64,000 nt of DNA from Papilionanthe hookeriana x Papilionanthe teres (taxonomy: Eukaryota; Streptophyta; Magnoliopsida; Asparagales; Orchidaceae): positions 62,149,334 through 62,213,333 of the forward strand of contig CM040434.1 of NCBI GenBank assembly GCA_022702705.1, read 5' to 3'. Positions 12,186 through 22,284 of this stretch are shown one piece after another. A program made the translations under genes and the position numbers. The stretch's first letter is position 1. The number at the start of each line of letters is the position of its first letter. The notes under the pieces were generated by a model that did not search any database, was not told the origin of the DNA, and saw nothing but the letters and a program-made list of their open reading frames with translations.

Positions 12186-12851
12186 TAACATCACCTGAGA
12201 CATAAAGAATTCAAAAGAAATCTAAAATAACTTGAACACTATTCCAAATTTAAACTCATTAATGGAAATTAAACTAAATTACAAACCATTTGAATACCAA
12301 TTTACCCTCAAATGCTTTAGTTATCATAACTCCTAAATAGGACATTAAATGAAATGTTACTTCACTTATAGGATATTCAAATGTCCTAGTTCACTGAGCA
12401 AGATAACAACAAAGCTTGAATTCCCGGACGATTAATTCATTTGTATAATTAAATTCATTTGGACTTAAAACAATCCTAGAAATATTGAAAAGATGTTTAA
12501 GATTTGTCTTAAGCACTTCCTCGATATGATAGGATGTTCATAAGAACAATTGAACTTAATTATTCTTTGATGAAGAAAATCATCCTTAAACCAAAACACA
12601 AAGAACCTGAGACGTCATAGGAGATGACTAGACTATAGGATTAGTGAATTTGGTAGAAAACCATAACCTTTCCCTTAGCTTTACCTAGGAACTTGCTTAA
12701 ATATTCTAATTGTGTTTTAAGTGTAGCTTGGGATGACGGGAAGACCCTCCACGTACACTTTTATTTTATTGCAATTTACTTTCTTGCAATTTACCTTATT
12801 GCAATTTACTTTATTGCAAATGCACTTTACTTTTCTTGCGTGATAAACAAC
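12186..12851. other. Gene-free stretch with short TTGCAATTTAC repeats
   Basis: Nothing coding is recognised. At 12,763-12,835 the word TATTGCAATTTACTT recurs about four times; the same word family is at 6,680, linking this stretch with the R1/R2 region. Confidence 0.5.
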
Positions 12852-13079
12852 TGTTGCATGAAAACTCACACCTTTAGGATAGCCCCTAAAACCGAAACCA
12901 AAACTAAGTTAAAAGTCATTGCAAGATAAAATTCACCGCCACAACATTTCAAAATATAAAACAACTCAAAATTTAATCACAAACGTAACACAAAACTACA
13001 ATTGCAACTAAATTAAAACGTCCCGTTGGATGATCGGGAATACCTCGGATGATGTAACCTACGTGTTGCTAACGGGATT

Positions 13080-13209
13080 TCCCACGGTCTAAATGAAAGT
13101 GTGGAACTCATTCAGTTGAGTTTAGCAAATTCATCTGGACTAAGTGAATCCGATAAAAAATAACGATGTCGGAAGGATGGAACCGTGGGATCTTAACCGG
13201 TGTCGTTAT
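13080..13209. other. Paired segments ATAACGA/TCGTTAT and TCCCACGGT/ACCGTGGGA in unit 1
   Basis: ATAACGA (13,160-13,166) is complementary to TCGTTAT (13,203-13,209), with CGG/CCG inside. TCCCACGGT (13,080-13,088) is complementary to ACCGTGGGA (13,182-13,190). The two helices interleave, so they would form a pseudoknot or alternative folds. Confidence 0.4.
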
Positions 13210-13439
13210 AATCAACTTTAAGATTTGTTTTAATTAAAACACAAAAAACACTTGGAAAATTAAGACTTCTCTAAACCAAAACACTTTTCTCATCTCCTGA
13301 TTTATGATTTCTAAAACTAAACCTCTGCAACAATAAGGAGCTCGGAGCATGGTGGGCAGCACGGCCATCGTCGTCAGCAAAACTTGAACCTACTTCAGTA
13401 AAACTTTCCTAGAATTAAATAACCAAGCCATAGGATTTC

Positions 13440-13471
13440 GAGGTAGTTTGCCTAGTGCAACATAAATCCTC
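13440..13471. other. GAGG...CCTC mini-hairpin 1
   Basis: Outer GAGG/CCTC (13,440-13,443 and 13,468-13,471) encloses inner TTGC/GCAA (13,448-13,451 and 13,457-13,460) around a 5-nt loop. First of four copies. Confidence 0.5.
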
Positions 13472-13527
13472 AACCTTTTGTTAGGCATTTGCCTTGCAAA
13501 TTAAGCCCTAACCGGACTTAGGATTCC

Positions 13528-13558
13528 GAGGTAGTCGTCTGATACGATATAAACCCTC
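13528..13558. other. GAGG...CCTC mini-hairpin 2
   Basis: Outer GAGG/CCTC encloses inner TCGT (13,535-13,538) and ACGA (13,544-13,547) around the 5-nt loop CTGAT. The stem sequence differs from copy 1 but is fully paired. Confidence 0.5.
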
Positions 13559-13952
13559 ACATCTTCAAGGCTATTTGTATGATTCTATCATATAAATATA
13601 AGTCCTAATTAACTAAAATTGGCAAAATCAAAATATTTAAATAAACATTAGGATTTTCCTAAATTCAAGCCAAACAATAGGATAGTCGGGAAATTACCGA
13701 AGTTCACTTCGAATCTGTGATTTCTCCTACTTTTCTTCCTTTGGATTCACAAAACAAAATGTTCCAAACTTGATCCATTCCCTATTGAAATTCCAAAATT
13801 CAATCCCTTGAAAACTTAAACTTTGAAATCCTTGAGAGCAGAATTATTGATTATTATCGAGAGTTTTCTTAGGTGATTCCCGTCACTTAAGATGTAATTA
13901 ACTATAGGGGCTTGCCCTTGTAGGGAATTTTAAAGAACCCAGGTAATATAAA

Positions 13953-13982
13953 CCCTGTTTAATGCTTTCATATTAAGCAGGG
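13953..13982. other. 11-bp hairpin, unit 1
   Basis: CCCTGTTTAAT (13,953-13,963) pairs with ATTAAGCAGGG (13,972-13,982), one G-T pair, 8-nt loop GCTTTCAT. The counterpart at 15,411-15,440 has the same stem and loop length with compensated changes. Confidence 0.55.
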
Positions 13983-14049
13983 GATTTGTCGGCTTATAAA
14001 ATTGGTTCGCGGACCAAACGGATGTCACAAATCTTCTAGTTTATTTAAT

Positions 14050-14115
14050 CGAGCCCCACCGTCGTAGCGGTGTCTATCCTTAGGGATAGATACACGGTTT
14101 GTGGTGCGGTGCTTG
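14050..14115. other. 66-nt foldback, unit 1
   Basis: The ends CGAGC and GCTTG pair (one G-T). CC-CACC pairs with GGTG-c-GG, GTGT with ACAC, and the apical CTATCC with GGATAG around the 4-nt loop TTAG (14,080-14,083). The counterpart in unit 2 is also exactly 66 nt. Confidence 0.6.
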
Positions 14116-14539
14116 TTTATATAAACTATTTGGGATGTGAGATCGGTTTAGTTTCATATCTTAAAACCTTAAAATTTGAAATTATTTTCAAAATCAAATA
14201 CTACTTTTCAAATTATTTATTTTAATTAAATTAAAAATTCGCCGACAGATTTCTGTTAGGCGACCCCTCTTCAAAATAAAACACAACCTAAAAATATGCC
14301 GACACCACCCTGCATGAAAACTAAAACCTTTTAGGATAGCCACAAAACCAAAACCAAAAATCAAAATTAAAAGTCAAAACAAGATAAAAATTCAGTACCA
14401 CAATATTCAAAATATAAAACAACTCAAAATTTAATCACAAACAAAACAAGAAAAATCACAATTACAACTAAATTAAAATGTCTCGTTGGATGATCGGGAA
14501 TTCCTCGGAGGAGGTAACCTAAGTGTTGCTAACGGGTTT

Positions 14540-14668
14540 TCCCATGGTCTAAATGAAAGTATGGAACTCATTAAGTTGAGTTTAGTAAATTCATTTGGAC
14601 TAAGTGAATACGATGAAAATAGCGATGTCGGGATGATGGAACCGTGGGATCTTAATCGGTGTTGCTAT
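14540..14668. other. Paired segments ATAGCGA/TTGCTAT and TCCCATGGT/ACCGTGGGA in unit 2
   Basis: ATAGCGA (14,619-14,625) pairs with TTGCTAT (14,662-14,668); relative to unit 1 one A-T pair has become G-C on both sides. TCCCATGGT (14,540-14,548) pairs with ACCGTGGGA (14,641-14,649) with one T-G. Confidence 0.4.
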
Positions 14669-14896
14669 AATCAAATTTAATGTTCCCCTAACAAAATATT
14701 AAAACATCTCAATTTAAATATTTCCAAAACATAGCACTTCTCTTTTCTCCTCAATTGACACTTCTTTAAACTAAAACTGCTAGGACGAGGAGCTTGAGGC
14801 ATGCATAGTGGGCAGCACGGCCATATTCAACAGCAAAACTTGTCTACATCAGCAAAACCATTCCTTAGAAATTAAAACAATAAGCCATAGGACCTC

Positions 14897-14928
14897 GAGG
14901 TAGCTTATCTAGCGCAGCATAAATCCTC
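14897..14928. other. GAGG...CCTC mini-hairpin 3 (weak inner stem)
   Basis: Outer GAGG/CCTC is intact; the inner TTAT/GCAG arms pair poorly (one mismatch, two wobbles). Same 32-nt length as copy 1. Confidence 0.4.
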
Positions 14929-14993
14929 CCTTTTCTTTAGGCCCTTGTACAACCATGTTGTGCAACATAAGCTCTAACTTGCTTTAGGATTAT

Positions 14994-15024
14994 GAGGTTG
15001 TCATCAGGTATGATGTAAACCCTC
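14994..15024. other. GAGG...CCTC mini-hairpin 4
   Basis: Outer GAGG/CCTC encloses inner TCAT (15,001-15,004) and ATGA (15,010-15,013) around the loop CAGGT. Confidence 0.5.
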
Positions 15025-15410
15025 CTATCTTCCAGGTCATTCATATGATCGGTATCAAGTGACTGTAAGTCCTAAATAATAAAATTGATAGGATGAAACA
15101 CCAAATAAATATCCTAAATCAAAGCAAACCATAGGAAAGTTTGGGAAGACATCAAGATTTTTCTTGAACCTATGTTCTTCTAGCCTTTCCCTCCTTTGGA
15201 TTCTGACAAAATGAAATGTTCCAAAACTTAAGTCATTCACCTATTGAATTTCCTGCTATCACATTTTCTCTGAAAACCTTACCTTTGGAAGTCATGATTA
15301 TAAATATTTCTTTATCTAAAGTTTTCTTAGGTGACCTCGGTTACCTAGGATGTAATTAACTATAGGGGCTTGCCCTTATAGGAAACTTAAAAATCCCAGA
15401 TTAATATAAA

Positions 15411-15440
15411 CTTTATCTAATTCCTTCATATTAGATAGGG
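15411..15440. other. 11-bp hairpin, unit 2
   Basis: CTTTATCTAAT (15,411-15,421) pairs with ATTAGATAGGG (15,430-15,440), two G-T pairs, 8-nt loop TCCTTCAT. Relative to unit 1, one G-C has become A-T and one T-A has become C-G with pairing kept. Confidence 0.55.
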
Positions 15441-15505
15441 GAAATTGTCGGTCAAAAATAGTTCGCAGACCAAACGGAAGCCATGAATTATTTAGTATAT
15501 TTGAT

Positions 15506-15571
15506 CAAGCTTTACCTCAAGCCATGTACTTATTCTTTGGAATAAATACATGTTTTGCGATGAAATGCTTG
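15506..15571. other. 66-nt foldback, unit 2
   Basis: CAAGC pairs with GCTTG at the ends, CATGTA (15,523-15,528) with TACATG (15,547-15,552), and the apical TTATTC (15,530-15,535) with GAATAA (15,540-15,545) around the loop TTTG. Two apical C-G pairs of unit 1 are T-A pairs here. Confidence 0.6.
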
Positions 15572-15770
15572 ATTATTTAAACTATTATTTATATGAGATC
15601 GGTTTGATCTTGTATTCTTTAAAATTAAAATATTACTTTTAAAATCCATATATATATATATATATATTAAATTAAATCAATTTTCTATTTTTACAAAACT
15701 ATATTCTAAAACCCTTTTCAAATCAAAATATCAACACACCCAATCCCTCACATCCCTTACCAAAAATTTA

Positions 15771-16392
15771 ACGGTTGACAGCCACAGTTATAAAAAATGT
15801 GATAAATGTGGTTCTAGAAGCCTAAATCGTGGGTAAGTAGTTTTGGGAGTTATTTAGGAGTTAAAACACGTATATGGTCAGTTTTGGAGACTTCTCATGT
15901 CTATAAAAAGGCCTAGAATTAAGAGATACTTGCCCCAGTTCTTATTTTCACTTCTGAGACTTAAGGAAGAGAATTTTGAGAGCCAATATTTCTTCTTCGG
16001 AGAGTGAAGTTAAGAAGAAAGAGGAAGCCAACAAGAAGAAGTTCATTTGTGAGAATGTGCAAGAGTTATAAAATGGGTTATTTGCCGTTAGTATTCAAGC
16101 AATCGCAGAAAGGATATCGAAGATCGAGGCTGACGTAGCTTCAATTGAAGCAAAGGTAAATAAAACTAATGCACATTTAGCACACATTGGATGACAACTC
16201 AAAATGTAATTCTTTCATACAAGTCATATGGAAGAAGAGGATAAAGCGATGTTTCTGAAGAATAAATGGTTAGAATAAGAAGATGTAAGAGTCTTCAACC
16301 ATCACCCATTTTATCAGATTTACATTCCAGATGGTTCAAATGGAACTAATGGTGGTTAAGGACATATTCCATCTAATGGAGAATGGAAATAA
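15771..16392 (+). pseudogene. Remnant of the first downstream ORF of an Athila-like element (tentative)
   Basis: From about 15,970 broken reading frames give a Lys/Glu-rich stretch, then a short heptad-like segment (RISKIEADVASIEAKVNKTN), an HHPFYQIYIPDG block resembling the HPFYIPYV end of ORF copy A, and a stop near 16,392. It lies upstream of ORF copy B as ORF C lies upstream of ORF D in the 23-37 kb element. A TATAAAAAGG site is at 15,901. At least four internal stops are present. Assignment rests on position and a weak C-terminal resemblance. Confidence 0.35.
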
Positions 16393-17210
16393 ATTCTAGT
16401 GTTGTCTTGTGATTTAGTTATCTATGTTTAGTGTTTAGTGTTTGTGATTATTGTAATGTTTGTTTAGTGTTTATGTTTTAAGTGTGTTGCATCTTAATTA
16501 TATGGTTTTGTGTTTAGTTATATGTATAAGGAGCTTGTATTTTGGAAAAATTCATCCAAGGATTTTGGATCGAAATTTTTAATTGTATTAAGTGTTTTGA
16601 TTTTAATGAAATATATGTTCGTGTGTGAAATTTGTGTGAATTGATTGATATATAAGTGAATTTTTGGAGTATATAAGTGTGTATGGGGTAGAAATAATTA
16701 TTTAAATCATTTAAGGGTATTAACTAAGCGTTCAAAATTTGTAAGGTTGAGCCTAAGCACCAAACCCACAGCGCATAAGCGATAGCATTCGCGGCAGCAC
16801 TCACGGCTATGCGCTGAATTTTCGAGCATGAGCGCCGGTTCGCAAAAACTAGTTTATAGGTGTTAAAATCCTAGAAATTGGCATTTACCACACTATCACT
16901 TTAAACCTCTTAAAGTCGCGTAAGCTTCCTAGAGCTTCATTTAATTTGATCAATTTAGAGCCGATTTCAATGAAATTTGTTAGACCTTAACTCCTTAAGG
17001 TATGACCACTTCTCCTAAGCAAAAGTTTTTTATTTTCATCATGTATTTTGAGTATATTCTTGAGAAATTTAAAAATCACTATTCATGGTGAAAATTTGAG
17101 AAAAAGCTTGATAATAGCTTGGATTAAGTAGATTGTGCTTTTAGAAGTTGAGTTTAGTGAGTTTAGTTTGATTTGAGAATTTATGGTAAATATTTTTACA
17201 GTTTTAAGAA
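16393..17210 (+). other. Inter-ORF spacer with GC-rich words
   Basis: AT-rich non-coding DNA; GC-rich word variants (GCGCATAAGCG, GGCTATGCGCTG, GAGCGCCGG) cluster at 16,745-16,850. Equivalent to 1-528 and to 31,723-32,601. Confidence 0.5.
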
Positions 17211-18358
17211 ATGGATCCAAAATTAAAGTGTTCGAAGGGGATGGATAGATTTGATTCAGACAAGTCCATCAGTTCTAGAGCTGAGGATCGTTACATTAAT
17301 GTGTTGTCGTCATGTAAGTTGATTCCTGAGTGAGTTTTTAGTAAACCGGGAGGAGATATTGATGAAATGATTGCTTAAAGAAATTGGAGAAATTACTATT
17401 TCTTCTCTGTTGTTGCTGTTGTTTCTTTGATAACAAAGTTCTATGCTAACTTGCCTACATCAGAGGAATATTTGGTGATAGTTCGAGGACAACAAGTTGA
17501 TTTTTCTCCTACAGTAATCAATATCTTTTACCTACTACCTCCTAAAATATTTTTTTATTATGCAAATTATCATCCTACAGAAGGGGAATTAGATAAGATT
17601 ATGTCTTTTCTGACTAATGGAAGATATCTTTGGAAAATTACAAATGACAAGAGAGTAAATTTCTAGGCCTTAAAGTTAAATGCCACCTCCAAGTCTTGGT
17701 ATTATTTATCTCATCTAAGTTATTACCGTCAGATCATGTTAGAGATGTTACGAGAGAAAAAGCTGTTCTCAATTATTGTATTCAGTAGGGAAAGCTGATA
17801 GACATTGGAGCTATTATTTTTTATTATATCATCAACTATGTTAGAGCTGTTACTACTGCAGGTATGGGATTTCCTTCCCTGATTCATTCAATTTGTGAGC
17901 AGTCTGATGTTAAGTTTGAAACTTGGGAAGAGGTCCTTCAATCACTTAGATCTATTACCAGTTTAAATCTGAACACTTACCCTGTGCATTCAGAATTTGG
18001 CTGGAAAGGAGGATCTGTTAGAGCTCCTAATTCTGCTGTTTCTACTTCTCGTGCTTCTACTTCGCAAGCATCATCATCTAGAGATGAGTTTTCTGGTTCA
18101 CAGACTGGATTGTTATAGAAGATTTTAAAGAAAGTAAGTCTAACCAGAGAACATGTTAAGGATATAGATGGGAAGGTGGAAAATATTGAGAGATACATTC
18201 AGAAACATGATGAGTATGAGGAGAATTATCAACAATATATGGACATACTAGTTAGAGGAGATCACAATGCTGAGATGCCTCCTCATCCTTATTATATTTC
18301 ATATGTGTCTTTCATGTATTGGAACGAGGGAGATGATGATGATGGGGATGATGATTAG
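17211..18358 (+). pseudogene. ORF of the putative plant transposon protein type, copy B (broken)
   Basis: Starts at ATG 17,211 (MDPKLK) and ends DDDGDDD with a stop at 18,356-18,358. Same block order as copy A: FDSDK start, KLIPE, a TKFYANLPTSEE block, an RGQQVDFSPTVIN block, FYLLPP, a GELDKIMSF block, KLNATSKSW, GFPSLIHSICEQ, then a Ser/Thr-rich linker and a helix (ENIERYIQKHDEYEENYQQY). Stops (17,332, 17,377, 17,665, 18,116) and frameshifts kill it. Function unknown; the PF20167-type label is from recalled family features. Confidence 0.7.
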
Positions 18359-19872
18359 GATTGATATTTGTTGAGTCTGTGATGTTTTTATTTATGTTTT
18401 GTTACTTTTGGACTTTTTATTTTTTTGATGTATTTTGTTGTGAACTTTGATATGTGTGGTTTATAGTTGGATTATTTCTATTATGCATATTCAGATATAT
18501 CTTTGTTTGATTGATGTTTTGTGATAGTTATGATTTATGTGATGTATTGTTGTAATATGTTTGTGGTGGTAAATGTTTTAATGTAGTTATAGTGTATTTT
18601 GTTTTTAGTAGTGTATAATTTAATTCCAAAAACTGTTATGAAAATTTAGAACACTATTAGAAACCACTATTTAAATTACATGCTTGAACTTTTCATGATT
18701 TACTACCATAAATTTTCTAGTATTGTTGTATTTTTGTTATGTTAAGTTGGTGTGTATTTGCTTTGAAAACCTCCACTACTTTAGAAGTACTTTGAAATTT
18801 CTATTTTATGAAAAATTAAAAACTTGAATTTGATTTTTGTTTACTCCTATTTTTAAAATTATTATACTTGCATATTTAGGTTATGAAGATTCCTGTAAGC
18901 ATGTTATTTTAGTTTTTAATTCTTACCCATGCATCATTTCTTATGCTTAAATTTTTTATTTTACTAAAAATTTTAAAGTTTGGGAGGAATTTAAAAACAA
19001 TTTTCAAAAACTAAAATTTTATTTGTTCTCAAGAATACTATAAATAAAATTTGATTTTTGTTTGAAAATTATTATGTATATGAACTTAAATTAGGGGAGC
19101 AAAATTTTGAATATAGAAATGAGTAAGAAAGTTTAGTTAAAATCTATAGTAATGATGAAAAATTTTAAGTTAAAATTTTTTTAATAAAGAAATGTTAAAT
19201 ATAGATAAACTATCTTTAGTAGGAAATGTTGTATTTTTGGAAAAATAAAAGATTTTACCTTTATTTTTCAAAACTTAAATTTCTTTTATTGAAAAATAAT
19301 TTTAAACACTATTATTATTATTTTTAAGTGAAGGATATATATCAAACCTTTGATTAAATGGAAGGGTGGAATTCAAAATTTTAAAGGCCTATCTAGATAT
19401 AGTAATCCTTTCCTGAAAAGAAAAGAAAAGAAAAATAATAATCTGTTAAAAAAGGAAGGAGAAGCTTGAGGATTTAAGGGCCTAATCAAAAATTGGTTCC
19501 ACACCTGAATTTTTAAAATACAAGTTTTGAGAAAATCTAAAGCTTAAGAATATAATATAGTAAGTAAATTATTTTCTAATAAAAATTTTTAAGTGAAGAA
19601 AATAAAATGTTTAAATCCTATATTTTGAAAATTCTACAAGTATTTCTGAATTAGATAAAAACTCATATTTTTCATGATCCTTTACTAAAATTTAAGTTCC
19701 TAAACTATAAGTTGGTCTCATTTACTAAAATTTTTTTAAATTGGACTATTTCATTTCTAGAATAAAGTTTTGAAACCATCCTAAAGAAACTCATTTACAT
19801 AATTTGCATGTTTAATTTTTATGTGATTAAGTGTCACTTGAGGACGAGTAATATTTTATGTTTGGGGGATTT
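18359..19872 (+). other. 3' untranslated part and polypurine tract of copy B
   Basis: AT-rich non-coding DNA colinear with 1,624-3,180. A conserved purine-loop stem lies at 19,381-19,500 (CCTTTCCT at 19,407-19,414, AGGAAGG at 19,453-19,459). The polypurine tract TTTGGGGGAT ends just before the LTR. Confidence 0.65.
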
Positions 19873-21561
19873 TGATAGTATTTTATGCACATTTTTATAC
19901 CTATTTTTGATGATATTGCACTTTAATGGAATGTATTTTCATGTTTTTCTTGCAGGTATGATTAAAGTGAGTGATTTTGATGAAAGGAACAAAAAAAGGA
20001 TCTAATTTAGAGCAAAAATGAAAGGTGTGCTAAATTATCCTCTACCGCCTAAGCGTTGATGGATGGTGCATATGCGCTATAGTTAAAAGTGACGAATTAA
20101 ATTAAATTTGGCATCATTTCTAAGGGGTTTTTGAAGCAACTTTTGGTTTAAACTTTCGTAACTTCTTTTGGGCGGCAAATTTGAATGAAGAGATGCATCT
20201 TTTGATAGATACATTAAATCTGGACATGACTTGAAGAGACACCAAAGCACCTTTTGAAGAAATATTAAAATGATGACATGAAATCAGTTAGTGTGTCTTA
20301 TTTAGTCTTCTCTAGAGTTTATTAATCAAGACTTTTTAGTGTGTAGTGAGTAAAGAGAGTTTTTGAGGGGAAAGATTTTGGTTGAAGCCTTCTTCTTACC
20401 AATTTCTCACCCATTTATCTAGTTATTATTTGAGTTTGGAGTCCGTTGGAGTCTACAGAGTTGGGTGACCCACTCTGATGAGTCTTTTTAGTGGAAAGCT
20501 AAGTTTTAGAGTAACTTCAAGAGTCTTGTGGAGAGTATTTTGAGATAAGTTTTTATCTTTATTTTTACATTTGGTTTTAAAGTAAGACTTCTTATGTTTT
20601 CACTATGATTTCTACTTTCAAATCAAATTGTGTTTGTGTTTTCTCCATAAGTTCTGAGTAGTTTTCTTTTTCTTTTTTCCTTTCAAAATGACTAAGTAAT
20701 TAAATTATAGAAGGAAGTTGTGTGAAGTATAAATGTTTAATGTTGGAAGAAGTTGTGATGATTCCACTACCTTGCACTTCATTTACCTCTTAATTTGGCC
20801 AATTGAGATGTTAAAATTTGCTGTGAGAACATGTAAGAACCAATGCAGTATTGTCTCAAACAAAAATTGGAGTGAATCGCATCAAATTGTTTGGGTGAGA
20901 ATTGTAGTCCATAAAGTTGAGTGCAAATAAATAGGGAGATATGCTTTTTAATGGGCGTAGAATTAGTGAACTTTAGTGTGACAGGCTAAAGCCCTCAATT
21001 TGGTTTGATGTTTTTTGTTTTTCTATGAGATGTTAGCCCCCCGGTGGAGGGAAAAGAGGGAACTCGAGAGTGAGAACTAGTATCTTCCATGCCTAACCCA
21101 TTTTAAAGATTTCAAAATATCAAATTAACATATGTTCTATATTGAACCAAGTAAGGGTAAAGAATATAATTGCTCCTATTTGGTACAACACATTTAGATA
21201 CTTCCATAACAAAATTCCATAATTATTACTGATTCATTAAAAGAGGAAAAATATATTTTATTATCGTTTGCTTTCATATCATTCAATAGTCTTGTTAATT
21301 TTAGTTTCTTACTTTACTTTTTCTAAAATATTAGCAAAAAGATTTTAAACTTTTTAATTATAAAACATAACTATCAAAATCATTTTGAAAAGTAAAAAGT
21401 AGATTTCTGCTTTCTTTAAATTTTTAGAACATATCCTTGTGGGTTCGATTTCTCAGGGCTTAAATATAAAGTCCTATATCACTTGATAAATGATATGTAT
21501 ATTTGCATAGAATCTCATATTAAAAATAATTAAAGTTGATCTCTTATTTGCTTTGGAATCA
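19873..21561 (+). mobile_element. Athila-like LTR shared by copy B and the next internal region
   Basis: Starts TGATAGTATT right after a polypurine tract and ends GGAATCA right before a primer-binding-like AGTTTTTGGTACC (21,562-). An LTR with internal sequence on both sides means two elements share it, as expected after recombination or for a tandem LTR-internal-LTR array. It contains the ATTGCACTTTAATGG block and a GC-rich word cluster at 20,042-20,085. Confidence 0.75.
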
Positions 21562-22284
21562 AGTTTTTGGTACCATTGTAAAGAAAGAGATATTATCATT
21601 GAGAAGAAATATAATGTGTAAAATGTAAGCATAAATATTCAAGGATCATTAAGATATTTAGATTACTAGTATAAGACTATAGTATACTAGTTAAAGTAAA
21701 GGAAAGGGTATTTTTGAAATGTTAATAATTTTAGGATTACATGTAAGAAGAAAGGATTTAAACTTTATGAAATAAAGTTAATACTAATATTGATGTATAA
21801 AGAAAGAAATGTAATGAGTTATAACTTTTGGAAGAGGATGGTGAAGATCAAAATCATTACAGACTATCCAGATATAGTAATCCTCACATAAAAAAAAAGA
21901 AAAGAAAAGAAATGATTGAATAACAATTCACATATATATGAAAAAAAAGCAAAAAAAAGAAAAGCAAAATAAAAGAAAAATATATGTGAGGAGAAGCTTG
22001 AGGAGATGCCTAATAAAAGATTAGCTTCACTTGAATTAATCCAAAGGAAAGAACTTAACAACATTTCTTGATTTATATTGAGGTGTTAGTGTCTATTAGT
22101 AGAGTCTTCAAGAGAGTTTTTTTCATATGATTTTTTTAAGCATTCTTAATATGACAAATTGCACTTATTCTTGAAATGAATAGAAGACTATAACTCTTAA
22201 ACTTTATTGCTAAATATTATTACCTATAGTTTAATCCAAATTATTAAAAATGATTTAAAAGTCTTGATATTATATTTATAAATA
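21562..22284 (+). mobile_element. Internally deleted Athila-like element, left part
   Basis: A degenerate primer-binding site is followed within 40 bp by 3' untranslated sequence similar to 34,310-34,860; all of gag-pol is missing. It includes the purine-loop stem with TCCTCACATA (21,881-21,890) against TATGTGAGGA (21,983-21,992). A LINE interrupts it at 22,285; the element resumes at 37,919. TATTATATTTATAAATA (22,268-22,284) is the left copy of the LINE target duplication. Confidence 0.65.

Larger units (their letters stand above)
12852..14307. repeat. Tandem non-coding unit 1 (~1.46 kb) with conserved hairpins
   Basis: This unit is repeated in tandem at 14,308-15,770 with an offset of 1,460 bp at GTTGGATGATCGGG (13,025 and 14,485). 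No long or conserved reading frame exists. It contains two GAGG...CCTC mini-hairpins (13,440, 13,528), an ATAACGA/TCGTTAT pair (13,160/13,203), an 11-bp hairpin (13,953-13,982) and a 66-nt foldback (14,050-14,115), most with differing but still paired counterparts in unit 2. I infer a structured non-coding element, perhaps the internal part of a large non-autonomous retroelement (LARD-like); the identity is not known. Confidence 0.75.
14308..15770. repeat. Tandem non-coding unit 2 (~1.46 kb) with conserved hairpins
   Basis: Diverged second copy of 12,852-14,307 with the same order of landmarks (the GATCGGGA block, the GGGCAGCACGGCCAT block, two GAGG...CCTC hairpins, the AACTATAGGGGCTTGCCCTT block, the 11-bp hairpin, the 66-nt foldback). 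A (TA)n run interrupts it near 15,647-15,666. Short open frames are not shared between units, which supports a non-coding nature. Confidence 0.75.

Noticed and set aside
13528..13558. Possible hammerhead ribozyme (CTGAT in a hairpin)
   Set aside because: The CUGAnGA plus GAAA core and the three-stem arrangement are absent.
14486..14680. 64-residue frame in tandem unit 2
   Set aside because: Not open in unit 1; the region shows paired-stem constraint instead.
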